Of a stretch of 64,000 bases of DNA, positions 42,515 to 54,300 are shown in pieces. The notes under the pieces were generated by a model. That model worked only from the letters and a program-made list of their open reading frames with translations. It was not told where the DNA came from and ran no database searches. The stretch covers positions 207,689 through 271,688 of the forward strand of contig CANTFL010001416.1 in assembly GCA_947650285.1 (NCBI GenBank), read 5' to 3'. The stretch's first letter is position 1, and each line of letters begins with the position of its first letter. Made by a program: the position numbers and the translations under genes. Source of the DNA: Hyaloperonospora brassicae (taxonomy: Eukaryota > Oomycota > Peronosporomycetes > Peronosporales > Peronosporaceae).

Positions 42515-44137
42515 TTATAGCTCGTATTCGCGAAAGCTCTTGACAAGCTTCATGACCTGGTCGCCAGCAAAACGACCGAGGGCACCGCGGGCTGTAGCCA
42601 GTTCCGAGAATCGCGCCACTTCATCCGTCAATGGACTGCGTGGACCAATGTCGTGGCTGGTCTGCTGCTGCTTCGTCTCACCAGCTTTTTTATAGTGCTG
42701 CAGCTTCTCGTACGCGAACCCGGCACGTGCGATAGCGAGCGGCACGGGCTCAAACGTATGGTCTCCGTACTTCACAGGTGTTGTGTGGTCACCTGTGACG
42801 ACGATAGTCACATCGTTGTCCGCATCTTCACACGTCTCGTGGATGCCTTCTAGGAGCATAGCGATCATTTCATCTGCACGCTCGATGAAGTGCACTTTCT
42901 TCTCCACATCACGGTCGTGGCCAGCATCGTCGACCGCCTTGACGTGGACAAAGCCAAAGTCGTACTCGTTACTTCGTAGCAGTTTCAGTGCCGTCTCTGC
43001 CTTGGAGCGCAAGTTGGTGTGATAATCTCCCGTTGCACCAGGAGCAATAGCTATCTCAAATTCCAACGACATGCCGAGGCCAGCAATGATACACGTCGGG
43101 GCGATCATAAAAGGAGTGAGTCCGTGCTTATCAGCGAACGATGGAACGTCGATCCGTTCGCCCGGACCGCGTAGCAACACCACATTCGCCGGTGGCTTAT
43201 TTTGAGCTTCGCGTGCCTTGTTGATCGGATGCTCCGACAGTAGCTTGTGAATAGCATCAGAGACCGCGTTCAGCACCTTGCTAGAATACGCGGCTTCCGG
43301 GGTGTCGTTGGTCGGTTCAGACGTTACAAGGGGAAGGCTGTCCAGCAGAAAAACGTCAGACCATGCACAGCAGCAGCAATCCAAACTCAGCGAATGGCAG
43401 TTACACACAGTACGCACTTGTCTTTCAGCGGGTCCGTGCCAGTGATTTTGTCACAAAGTCCCGGGCCTTGGAAAACAACGCCGCAGCGGTGTTCTGTAGC
43501 ATGTTTCGTTGTCACGACGAGATCAGGAAACTCCGGAAGAGTCAAACCATCGAGAAAGCTGCAAAGGTCCGTCCCCCACGACGAAAAGTCGCGGTCGACG
43601 CGGCGCCGCTCGACGACCAATTGGCCATTGTCGTTCTTCTTTACAGTGGCAAAATTGCACTTGAACGCAACGTCGCCTCTCTTCATTGGTATTCCTGCTC
43701 CCATGGCCTCAAACGACCCACGGCCGCGATAGTGACTGCAATAGTGAGTGGCGTACACGAACAACACACCGCCCCGTGTGAGGCACAAGATGGCGATTAG
43801 TTGACAGCCACAGGTCACGTACATGATAGGATTGTAGCCCAGAATCGACATGTGCGCCGTGTCGCTACCACAGGCATAGCCAGGTTCTACCGGATCCATG
43901 AGACCCGTGAGGCCGCCACCTGAGTCGGTCATCGACAAAATGGATACATCAATGCAAAGAACAGGGAGTATCGACAGCAAAGAGCGGAGGGGGTCTTAGC
44001 AAGAGCACGAACGTACGGGCAATGGCATCCATCGCTGGCGTTTGTGCCGCCTCGAGTGGTGTATTCTGGTCGAGTTCCAGGAGCGACACGTCGGCCAGCC
44101 CGTCGATGAGCACAAACACCACCGACTGCTTCTTCAT
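42515..44137 (-). CDS. Cofactor-independent phosphoglycerate mutase, archaeal (ApgM) type
   Basis: Four exons: 44137-44017, 43919-43823, 43735-43418, 43337-42515. The product is 452 aa. It begins MKKQSVVFVLIDGLADVSL (metal-ligand Asp12) and has LTGLMDPVEPGYACGSDTAH, HYRGRGSFEAMGAG, APTCIIAGLGMSL, HVKAVDDAGHDRD and VVTGDHTTPVKYGDHT, the metal-binding alkaline-phosphatase-superfamily pattern of ApgM. The enzyme interconverts 3- and 2-phosphoglycerate in glycolysis and gluconeogenesis. This type is best known from archaea and some bacteria, unlike the dPGM of animals or the BPG-independent GpmI of plants. All introns use GT(A/G)CGT donors, so the gene is fully adapted to the host. Confidence 0.93.
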
Positions 44138-44431
44138 GAGGATCTAAACAGCGACGACGACGACAGTGCTTCGGGTAATGATGATACCGGTGACGATATC
44201 GGTTCGGAAACAGCCTGTACTGTCATCGGTCATAGTCCGCAGGATGGTATGCGCGTACTTAGTAGAATTACGCCCATCTTTTTCGCGCGGCACTTGACAT
44301 GAGCTCGAGGCAAACAGCGTACGGTGATGCCGCCACATGTTATGCTGAGGCAGGAAGAACAGGTAGACAGCCAAGTGCTTGCTCGATAACCACACGCGGC
44401 ACAGCGTTACAATATGTAGCGCTTCTGACGC

Positions 44432-44462
<31 letters not shown>

Positions 44463-44887
44463 CGTTGATGACGCTTAGCCGACGGTGTGGCGATCATTTA
44501 CCTCTTGGAGTCGCAGCTTCTCTTGTTAACCGCTTCCTCTTCGTTCCGCTTGGACAAGACGTTGCAGTACCCACCCACCAGTCTTCTTCTTTGTTTTATA
44601 TTTGCCACTGTATCTCTGTGCTTGAGTTTTCCCGACCTTCACAATCCAGCTCTTCCTTGCCATCAACTGACTTGCACTGCATTTGCTTGGGCAGGAAAAC
44701 ACGCACCTGAGATCAGCTGCACACGAGCGGAAAGCAAAAAGAAGTCCATCCATATCCACGCGAGACCTTGCGTCCGTGCAGTATCAGGGTGGCGTTCGTC
44801 GGTTGATTCCTACGCAATGTTCCGTTCGAGACAACAGCTGAAAGCCATCCTCGTCAACGAGAAGCAAAGCCTTTGCGCGACCTGCAC
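44138..44887. other. Intergenic with (GA)n run, no supported gene
   Basis: These 750 bp are upstream of the phosphoglycerate mutase gene and downstream of the SR-protein stop. A plus-strand frame (44487-44891) opens with GTG, lacks conserved features and overlaps the SR gene end. I do not call it. Confidence 0.5.
44436..44462. repeat. (AG)n microsatellite
   Basis: About 13 perfect AG units, 300 bp upstream of the phosphoglycerate mutase start. Confidence 0.92.
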
Positions 44888-45890
44888 CTAGTCCCGGCCG
44901 TTAAAGCGGCGAGGAGAGCCCGGTGCTGCAAGGTGGTAACCTTCATCTCGTCGAGCAGACGCCGAGCGAGAATAGCCGCTGAAACGCTGAGGCGGTGAGG
45001 CCGGTGACGGCGATCGAGCAGCTGGTGACACAGAGCCGCGCGCCGGCGAGAGCGCACGAGGAGACATCGATCGGCGAGGCGATGGAGAACAAGATCGTGC
45101 CACCGGAGAACGACCACGGGAGCCCGAACGAGAGCGGGCCCGGCCCTTCATAGGGGAGCGTGAGCGAGACGAGCGTCGCACGGAGACACGACGGTCGCGA
45201 GAGCGAGACCGGCCCCGGGGGGCCCGGCGGCGCAACGACCTAGAGCGGGACCGGCGGCCTCCTCCACGTCTCTCCTTCCTATGCTCATACAAGCATAGTA
45301 AGGGCGTGAGCAGCACGTCAGATAAGGAGAGCGACAGCATCGAACATACTGTCAGCAGTTGGCGCTGGAAGAGCCCCTACCTTTCGCGTTCGCGCATCTG
45401 ATCGGTCGATTTGCGGCGTTCCTGGGCGAACACGACGCGAATATCACGGCCGTCAATGCGCATTCCATCCAAATTGCGACGCGCGTCGTCGGCTTCATGT
45501 TCGCTGTGGAACTCGACAAACGCAAAGCCTTTGGGCTCCCTATATCCAGCAGCACGTCCGTTACCACTCCACGTCCACCTGCTGGCCCTAGTAGTTCTAT
45601 GGCGCTACGAAAAGCGGCACTCCAAGAGCGACAAGACGTACTTTGTGTGGAAGTCCCTGGGAATGTACACGTCCCGCACTTGTCCGTACTGCTCAAACTC
45701 TTTGCGGATGTCCTCCGATCTGCAGAGTCATTCGAGCAAATGGCGTTAAGGAACGCACGACGCACCGGCAACACACACACTCACACACGTGGAAAAGCAC
45801 ATCAATAGAGAGAGAGAACAGGCTAACGACGTACCGCAGACGGTGGCTGACGTTGCGCACCAGCAGCGAAATCCCTCCGCGTTCGCTCAT
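44888..45890 (-). CDS. One-RRM SR splicing factor (SRSF2/SRSF10/SCL-like)
   Basis: Four exons: 45890-45835, 45719-45642, 45539-45381, 45278-44888. The product is 227 aa. A single RRM occupies about 8-90: SLLVRNVSHRLRSEDIRKEF, YGQVRDVYIPRDF, and the RNP1 KGFAFVEFHSEHEADDA with MRIDGRDIRVVFAQ. A linker with RRKSTDQMRERER leads to a long RS domain full of RS, SP and RG dipeptides (RRSRSRSLRRRAPRGRSRSR). Such proteins act in constitutive and alternative splicing. The RNP2 spelling LLVRN favours the SCL/SRSF10 branch. It is the second SR gene in the window, unlike the first in having one RRM and only short introns (69-115 nt). Confidence 0.93.
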
Positions 45891-46464
45891 TCTTGACGTC
45901 GATCTGTAGTGGAGGGCGTTTCGACTTGAGCCGTTCGTTGTTCGGGTATTTTCGAGTGTGACGTCGCTAAGGTGGGAAACCAGCCATTGATTTGGATAGA
46001 AAAAAGCGATCACTTTTTGGGTATAGAAACAAGAGAAATCGCACCGAATGGGTCAGATTTGAATAGAACTGGACATGATGGCTCCGACCTTGTTGGGAAC
46101 TCACAGAAATAGTCGATTTTTAGGTTAAGTCGTCGACATGCTTCAAATTGCCAGCTACATAGTTCATCAAACTTGATATTGCGTGTTATTTCTTCTCTGC
46201 TATGTGACTGCCTTGCATCGAATTCCGTATCATCCACCCAACACTTCCACAACGATGGCAGACTCCCAGTCCACGCGCATCTTCTGTTGTAAGCAATACC
46301 AATGCATACACAACGCATACTTTCTTTGACTTGACGTTGAGCGCCGATCACAACTGTGCACGCGAACAGCATTTTAGATACAAAACACGGAACCAAGCGG
46401 CGCGTTTTTACGACTGCTGCGCGATGACGGCTACCGAGCCTAGGTCCGCATCGTTTTCCTGGAA
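45891..46464. other. Intergenic, no supported gene
   Basis: A minus-strand frame (46477-46010) lacks a good ATG near its start and has no recognisable motif. A plus-strand ATG near 46255 followed by a GTAAGC donor (encoding MADSQSTRIFC) could be a first exon of the relic downstream, but I could not join it in frame. Confidence 0.45.
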
Positions 46465-46900
46465 ATGACGGAGTCAATTACCGTGCACAGCGTTGCGACG
46501 ACCACGTCTGCCAAGTATCGTCGCAAGTACCGCGAGTCAGTCGGCGAGGTCGCATATCCCGTGTTGGAGTGCTGCACGAAGGGTTCCTTTTCATCAAGCC
46601 CGCCAAGTCTGAGGACAGCGTTTCTACAGGAACAAATGCACATCAACGGTAGTCACCCAACTAGTGAATGAGGTGAATTCGAACGTGGTTACGAACGCCT
46701 ATAGAAAGCAGTACACTTACGATCGCATGTAAATCAGCTTGTTGAAGTCGATCTGATTGCAACAGCGAAGATATAAGCGAATAAGGTGAACGTAGAGAAG
46801 GAGCGCGGGTATCGCAAGGTGTATTTGCGATTCGTGCTTTTGAATGATCGCGTTGTGGTGGAGAAATTTACGTGTAATATATTCCGATGCAACATGTGTG
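46465..46900 (+). pseudogene. Probable PH-domain gene relic
   Basis: One open piece encodes VGVLHEGFLFIKPAKSEDS (ending 46619), like the first strand pair of a pleckstrin-homology domain. A phase-0 donor (GTTTCT at 46620) and acceptor (CGTAG at 46797) would join it to KERGYRKVYLRFVLLNDRVVV, like the next PH strands. The ATG-led frame starting at 46465 (MTESITVHSVATTTSAKYRR) is in a different phase from the PH piece. No open path gives a full protein, and the rest of the domain is missing before the GOSR1 gene. PH domains bind phosphoinositides or proteins. I infer a broken or partial gene; a badly modelled but intact gene is possible. Confidence 0.35.
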
Positions 46901-47133
46901 ACGTGCTTTTTACCAATTCAACGCAATTTCGCGCATTTTAGGTTAAATCTCGGCCCATTTGGCAAATTCCATTTGTCGTACCTAATTTCCATTCACATCC
47001 AACCTATTCGGTGTAGCTTCTCATCACACACACACCACTGCATGCAATGTAGTCGACTCTTATTGCACCCACTTCAACCAACGTTCCGGCGAGAAGACAT
47101 ATATTAGTTCGAGTAGGCAGCAGGTCGCCCAAA

Positions 47134-48217
47134 TTACACTTTCGATAGCACGACCCACCACAGAGTGAAGCAAATGCAGCCGGCAATCACCAGCGCGAGA
47201 ATGGTATTATTGCGCATCTTCTTGCGTCGGATCTGCTCCACGAGCGTATTGATGCCAGCGAACGAACTGCCCAGTGTTGCCACTTTGCCGTGCGACGACG
47301 TGAATTGGCGGCGTTGGTTCGCAAGTGCGTTCCTGGTTGCCATTGCCTGTTCAATGATGCTGCCAGTCATGGAGCGCGACGAGTCGACGGCACGGCGCTC
47401 ATTCAGCAGCGAGTCCATTTCCATGTCGTCTGAATGACCGTTGTGGGATCTGTATTGCCGCATCCACACATGGCACCTGTGTGTTAGTCCTGGGTGATGG
47501 TAGCATCTCATTGCATGTACTAGAAGATCAAACACGAGTCCATGCACTACGAACCGATTGCCAAACAGTTTCTGCGCATCACGCTTTTCCTGTAAGGTGC
47601 TCTAAGAAAAAGAATGCAGAGCAAGAAGACAGTAAGAGAAACAGGGGATCTTCACGTCACCCACGTGTGTACATCGCTGCTGCAACTTACCATAGATCGA
47701 CGGAACTCCGTGTTGAAGTCAAAATAGAGCTCACGGTAGCGCTGTAGCACCGCATCTTGCACTTTCAGTGATGTTGCGTTCACGACTGTATTCATCTCGT
47801 CGATTGTGTGCGATAGCTGCAGTCACACCCACCAGCAATAAGGAAACGCGAAAGTGTCGTAAGCACCTGACTCGAGTTCCCACGGCCTCATGCTCTTTCC
47901 AGGCCATATGAATCATCACTACAATAACCCCACCTCTGCTAGTGCGTTTTCAATCGCAGCCGCCAGCTCTCTCTCGTCTGCAGTCTCTTCGATAGGGTTT
48001 TCTACACACAGCCACAAACTCAGCCTCGTCGAGCGCTTTCTTCGTCCAATTTCCACAAGTCGCTCCTGCCCCCACCTTCATCGTGGACCAACGCTGCGCT
48101 GCGTGTCTGCGCTCTACTGGCTGTCGTATACGCCGCAATTTTGTCTTCCAGCGTGCGCTCCGCTGCCCGCGCGCTGCTCCGCAGCTCCTCCCACGACCGC
48201 GTTGTTGTTTGCATCAT
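47134..48217 (-). CDS. Golgi Qb-SNARE GOSR1/GOS28
   Basis: Five exons: 48217-48076, 48001-47934, 47816-47691, 47601-47555, 47449-47134. The product is 232 aa. The N-terminal three-helix part begins TRSWEELRSSARAAERTLED. The middle has LQRYRELYFDFNTEFRR and STLQEKRDAQKLFGN. The SNARE motif is LLNERRAVDSSRSMTGSIIEQAM and continues to VEQIRRKKMRNN, and a C-terminal membrane anchor follows (ILALVIAGCICFTLWWVVL). This is the GOS28 plan, a SNARE for intra-Golgi and ER-Golgi fusion. Two ATGs in tandem open the frame. It lies head-to-head with the HEATR5/LAA1-like gene, 144 bp apart. Confidence 0.93.
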
Positions 48218-48361
48218 ACCAATTGTCTTTTTGATCCTCTTTTTTTCACGTCCCTAAGTACTCGTTTAGCCTTCGCGTCTCGATTAAATATACATGAACC
48301 AAGGTCAACCGCGAAGACCATCACTCTGGTTTCCCCCGCACGCATTTGATCCATCGGTGCG
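48218..48361. promoter_or_regulatory. Very short bidirectional promoter GOSR1 / HEATR5-like
   Basis: Only 144 bp separate the two start codons, the tightest divergent pair in the window. A tract of pyrimidines (ctctttttttcacg) lies near 48237-48250. Confidence 0.55.
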
Positions 48362-51300
48362 ATGAAGCGCGCGACACGGCGGCTAGCGGCCGCAGTGGAG
48401 GCCGTACGCGCCGGCAGTGGCACTGCCGCCGAGCAGCAGGAGCACCAGAACGAGCTGGTGCAATCGCTGATTGCTCTGCAGCGTCTGTGGAAGCCCGCGC
48501 TGCTGACGGACACTCAACCGACCAAGAAGCGAACGAGCAAGAGCAACGCAGCGCTCTTTGAGCTCCTGCTGACGACGCTGATCGTGTACAGTGGCAGTCA
48601 CGTGAGCGGATCGGGCGCTGGAGCTACAGGGGGTGGAGCGGGGACGATGGGCGTCTCGTTGCTGTCCTCGAGCGCGCACACGTCCGAGTGCGTGCACCGT
48701 CTGCTGTGTGACTCCCTCGTGCGTTCTTTTGACTTTTCTATGGTCCAGAGCATCAACGAGACGCTCAAAGCCAAGAGCATCTCGCTCTACGTAAAGGTGT
48801 CGCTGATTATGGTCGTGTGTCGACTGCCGTTGCACGACTCGCTGCCGTTTCTGCCGGATGCAGTCACGCTCGCGAATCGGCACTTTCGCGCTGTGGATTA
48901 CTACATGAAACAGTGTCTCTTGGAGAGCATAGCGCATGCGCTGGCAGGCGCATCGACGAGGCTCGTGGCGTTCCACGCTGAGGCGCTGAAGATTGTGAAC
49001 AAGAGCTATCAAAACAAAGCGCCGGAAGTGCGAATCGCCGCTGCAAAGCTGCTGCAGGTAATAGCGGAACGAACGTCGGTATTGATCACGTCGGTTGCGA
49101 GTGGGGGTGCTGGAGGAGGTCTCGGGGGCGGAAGTGGCAGTGGAAACGGCGTTGCTGGGAATAGCAGTGGGTCTGCAGCTGGAACAAGTAGTGGAAGCAG
49201 CAGTGTCGGCAGCAGCGCACTTGGTGTGTCGCTGGATGCGATCATGCAAATCGCAGCCAAAGGAATGGAAGATGGTTCGCCTGAAGCGAGGAGAGCAAAT
49301 GCGGTCGTTGTTGGCGTTGTTCTTGCCAAGTACGCATCGTCTTCGTCAAGAGAAACGGAATCACAGACAAGTGGGAGTGACGCACACGGAGCGAATACGG
49401 TTTCTTCGAGAAGCAATGACGAGGATACTGGTGTAAAGGGTTCAGCTGAGCAAGAGACCCCTTCATCGAGCGGAAGCGGGGCTGGAAAAGCGAAGACGGG
49501 GTTTAAGCTGCACGTTCCTGGGATGACAACAATCAACTTGCCGTCGTCACTCTCTCGTCGAAAAGCAGCTACAGTCAATTTTTCGACCATAGCGAATGTG
49601 GTTCTGTACTTCAAGGACATGGTCACGAGCAAGTTCCTATCGAGCAATCCGACCCAGAGTCATGGAGGTATCTTGGCCGCGTTCTCCATTGCTTTATGCA
49701 GTATGTTTGAGCGTCTTCCGCCTGAGTCAATCGCTGAAGCACAGCTCCGTGAGGTTATGGATGCCACGCTTGCAATCCTTGATTATCCGTTTGCTCTCGG
49801 AGATTTGACTCGAGCACGTAACGCTGTGGGCTTTGTGTTGCGCTATGGACTCAACGGATGTTTGACGGAGCGTCAGCAAGAGGTGCTGTTGGGCGCGTAC
49901 TTACGAAAACTGAAAGACGAAGCTCAGGCTTTGGAGCCAAACCACCACAAGACGTTGTCCACCTTGGTAGAGATGAGTCATCTATTCCACTCGATGGGCG
50001 AGGCTTCTGTAACTCATGCACTAGATGCCAGCGCCGTACTTCAAGGTCTTGTTTGCCACGAGAAGCAAAGCGTTCGTTTTCAAGCTGCTGTCGCGCTGGC
50101 CTCACTCGTCACTGCAATTCCTTACCGACTCAAAAGCGTGTTGACGAGTTGCCTGCACGGTCTTCGTGTCACTGCTGGTTACTTAATGCGCGGGGGGTCA
50201 GATATCGAATATGTGAAAAACTCATCGTCAGCAGAGAAATCAGAAGATGGTCCAGAGGAAGGAAGCGACATGCAAGGCAAGGCTCATTTGTATGCGATTC
50301 AGGGTAGATCTGTTGCTATTGCCCACATTCTTCGTGCCATCAAGATTGAATCCAGTGATGGATTATCGCAAACGACTATGGATGATATCTATTCCATCTC
50401 TGAAGAACTCGTTGAGAGCCAGTTTCTCAATGAATGCGTGGACAGCATTTGGCTTACCTGCACGCGCGCCGGTTGGACGCTGCTGGGAAGTCTCGTGTCC
50501 TTGAATAGTGAGGAATGGCTCAAGAACAATCAGGAAAAGCTTTTGAATCTCTGGCTCAAGTCGAGCGTGTTACACAGTCGCGAGTCGTCCCTCGAGCTTT
50601 TGCGCATCGAGGCTGCCGTGATCGCCTTGAAAAGCTTTCTGTTCAATTACCAAGATCCTGCAGCGGACAACAATGACGATATCTACCTCCTTTCGAATCA
50701 CGTTCTGCATGTGTATTTGACGGCAACGCAAGACACACTGAGCAAACCTCTGAAGCGTCGCGGCCAAATCGCTCGGTATCGTCTCATAGGGTGGATCCTT
50801 GATTGTTTTTCGATGCTCCCACCTGTTTACAGTGATTCGTATATCGTACTTTTGGATTTGATTGCCGACTTTGCTACAGCTCAGGCATTGACGAGTCTTC
50901 GGAATTCCTCGCTGGTACCAGCAAAGTCTACGTATCTGCAAAGCGTTCTGTCTTTGGAGAACAATGCACTTGACATGGTGACCCTCTCTCGGTTGGAACG
51001 AGGAGATCATCCATCACCGCTGTACTCGAGGGAACTGAATCACATCCTTGGATTGCAGCAACACGAAAATGCTCTGACAGATACTGAACTGGAGGTGCAA
51101 TACCTGGACACGTTTTGGAGGCTAAGTGCTGAAAAAGCGGCTACAAATGATGGTGAAACGAAAGTACGCTGCAGCCCGTTTACTTACGTTCGACTTGTCG
51201 ATACGAGTGTAATTTTGTTTGGCCGACTTTTCCATTTCATTCCAGAAGATCTACAACTGCGGTGTCTGCAACACTACGCAGGAGCCCTGGCCGATGTTCG

Positions 51301-54300
51301 TGCCGATTGCGATGTCAACGTTTGTTCGCTCTTGTTTGCTGTGATTACAGAAGCGAAACGTCTCAGGAAATCTGATGCCTCACCAAACTCGTCCACACTC
51401 GTTGCAACGACATGTTGGCCTCTACAACTGCAGACTATGTTGTGCGAGATGATTGCAAGTGTCCATGCGGATGTCCGCCGTGGTGCAGGCGAGGCATTGG
51501 GAGTACTGGCATCGCTTCTCGGAGAAGACGATTGCAAGGGATTGATTGTTGAGCTGGAGAAACGCTTGGTAGTCGATAAGCTTCCGCAGGGGGTCGGTAG
51601 CACCGGTTTTGGCTCTAGCGCTGATTTGGACGTGTCCATTTTGTCAGCAGGGGCTGCCTTTTCGCTAGCCTGCATCAAACGTGCTTGTGGCTTCCGTGTA
51701 TCGATCGAGACAGGTCTCATTTTTCGCTTTGCTACTGACTGTTCTCAGCCTTTGCGCACGTGGATCTTACATTCTTGGGGCATTATTTTGGAATCCGTTT
51801 ACTCTACTGGAGGCGATTACGAGCAATTCGTAAGCTCGACGATCTCCTTGATGGAAGCTCAAGTTCAGGCAGGATTTGTCTATTCGAAAGTCAACAAACA
51901 CGCTTTGAGATGGCAGATCAGCACAAAAGTAGCCCTGGGTCGGATCATCAATAACGTTGTGGCAATGCTTGGTCCGGAACTTGACGGCTCAAGTGATCGT
52001 TTGGATGAGTTTTATTCTTTCTGGATGCTTCTTCGCCAAGATGGTGACGCACGGGTGGAGCTGGAATTCTTGCGGTTTCTACAGCAAGTGGTCGTGTTTT
52101 CGCCATCCCGCTTTCAATGTGGAGATTTGCGATACATATTACGTCTCACATCTGATACTGCTCTACTACATCTTGCAGCTCGATCATCAGTGGGGGCGCC
52201 ACAAAAGTCGAGACGCTCGGTGTCGTCGCCGCCGTCAGGTCTTACCCCTTCTCCAACGTTTGGTGCTTCTGTGGAGCCGGCTGAGCAAAATGGCCTCGTG
52301 AATGTTGAAGTGTATACAAATGGATGGAGTCGGAGTATACTGCAAAACGTCGGTTTGTCGTGCATCCGCACTTTGGTGGAAAGAGACCCGACGCTAATTC
52401 GCCGCCACAACCTTTTCTGCCTGCTCTTTTCAGCTCTTCACGTCGAGTACAACGAACTCATGTGGGGCAACCTGCCCGGGCTACACGGCATGTGGGACGT
52501 TCTTTCTTTTGCTTTCGCGGATTCCATGACCATGCAACGGAACAGCATCAGTGTGCTGCAGAGGACGATACTGGCGTTACTTGACGTTGAAGGCAGAAAC
52601 CACGAAGGCGCCAGACCGTGTCTGTGGGCCCTCTTGTGTCGTAGTATCGCCATAGGCGAATCAGGCGGTATCTTTGCTTTTGCAAATGCAAAACAGCGCA
52701 CGATGAGCCCGAAGGAAACGAACCCCATGCCAGGGGATCTGACTCGGCCCGTGACGCAAGTTTCCGGTAATGATGCGAGTTCTCTCGTGTCTGCGGCTGT
52801 TGCAGCTCAAGTGGACACATGGCGATTTACCAAGGCGAGCGTAGGCGACTTGATTGCTTTGATGCCACCGCTTTCACGTCGAGTACGTCATTTCGCGGTG
52901 GAGTGTGTGCTACGTGTGTTCGAGCTGATGACAGCCAGTCCCCCTTTGATGGCTGGTATGTGTCACAATAAGGAACTGCATTTCGACTCTGTTGCAACAC
53001 GCCGCTACTTCTTGGAAGTGGTATCAAGTAGAGCGTCGCTTCCAGTTCCCGCTGAGTCCAACGTCAGAGACTTTTTGTGTATGTATTTGGACGAGTTTAT
53101 TACCCTCGCGTGCCAAGTCACTACGACTTCAGCGGAAGGAGGCGAGCTGCTAATGTTCCAATGTGTGGGACTTCGACTATTAAACGTACTGGTGAAAAAC
53201 TTTGCGTCTGCTCGTGATCCTGAGGTGGTAACAAGCGATGCGTACTTGTTGGACCCATATCGTGCGCAACTTTCATCTGCTATTCGTCACGCTCTCAAGC
53301 AAGTAAAGGTGGAACCGACGTCACCGACATCCAGCATGATCAGCGACAACGGCGAAGACAGCTACTTTTACGCGCCGTTGTTTCTCGAAGCTCATGGTAT
53401 TGCGGGCACTTGCGTTTCAGCTCATATAGTACAAGACAAGGTGGGATTGGGACGTATTCTGAAAGAGGTTGCAAATCGAGACTACGATCATGCACATTTC
53501 ATTGGCGATGAGCTCACGCGCACTTCTCTTACTCTCGCCAATCTGGCATCCGTCGGGGAACTTCTGACGTCGTGTATCACAGAAACAGTCGGCAAAAAAG
53601 ATGTGGCCAGTGCTGAACGCGAAGCTGTTGTAAGCTCTCCACTTGTGAAAGCGATGATGAACGGTTTGTCAGGAACCACTGAGTATCTGATGAAGTGCTG
53701 GATGGATATCACTTATAGATACGGTGCGGTAATGTACAGTTGTGCACAGTGGAGGCAGGCCGCAGCCAGTTCAAATGCAGTTACACCGTCTGACGAGTCA
53801 ACGCTCATGGCAGCTTTACATGTGCCGAAGCCATCTACGAGTGCTGCCGCAACCGCTCCGTTGGCCGCGGTGACCATCAAGCAACTCCGCGAGTTCTATA
53901 AGCAGTACTGGCCGAAGATCGCCAATGCAATGGCAATTTCGGAGGTCTACATGTTGACATCAGGTTTTTCATGCCGCTCCCAGGGCGTCGAGATGCACAA
54001 ATCGTTGTCAGTCTTGTTGTCTAGCGCAATCTTGCACATCAACATGAGTCGTCGCGATCGACTGGAAGAAGAGGGGAACCTGTCTGCTGTTCTCCGTAGC
54101 ATCCCGTTGCTCTTGAGAGTTTTGGTGAACGAGCTACCGAAACAAAGCGACTCTTCGTCCAGTACTTTTCCGATACTTTTGATGGCTGCGCTGGATACGC
54201 TCATGCTCACAAGTAGGCGATGTTCCGGACATGCTCAACGTGAGGCCTTGAGCGCGATGTTTACGAGCTTGTCGAGTGAAAATTTAGCTTTTGCCAGAGA

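Noticed and set aside
44487..44891. 134-codon plus-strand frame
   Set aside because: It opens at GTG and runs into the end of the SR gene; a hydrophobic start is likely chance.
46010..46477. 155-codon minus-strand frame
   Set aside because: It opens at TTG, the first ATG is internal, and it shows no motif or splice context.
48383..49249. 288-codon minus-strand frame inside the HEAT-repeat gene
   Set aside because: It is antisense to strongly helical coding sequence and is rich in Arg/His/Gln with no family features.
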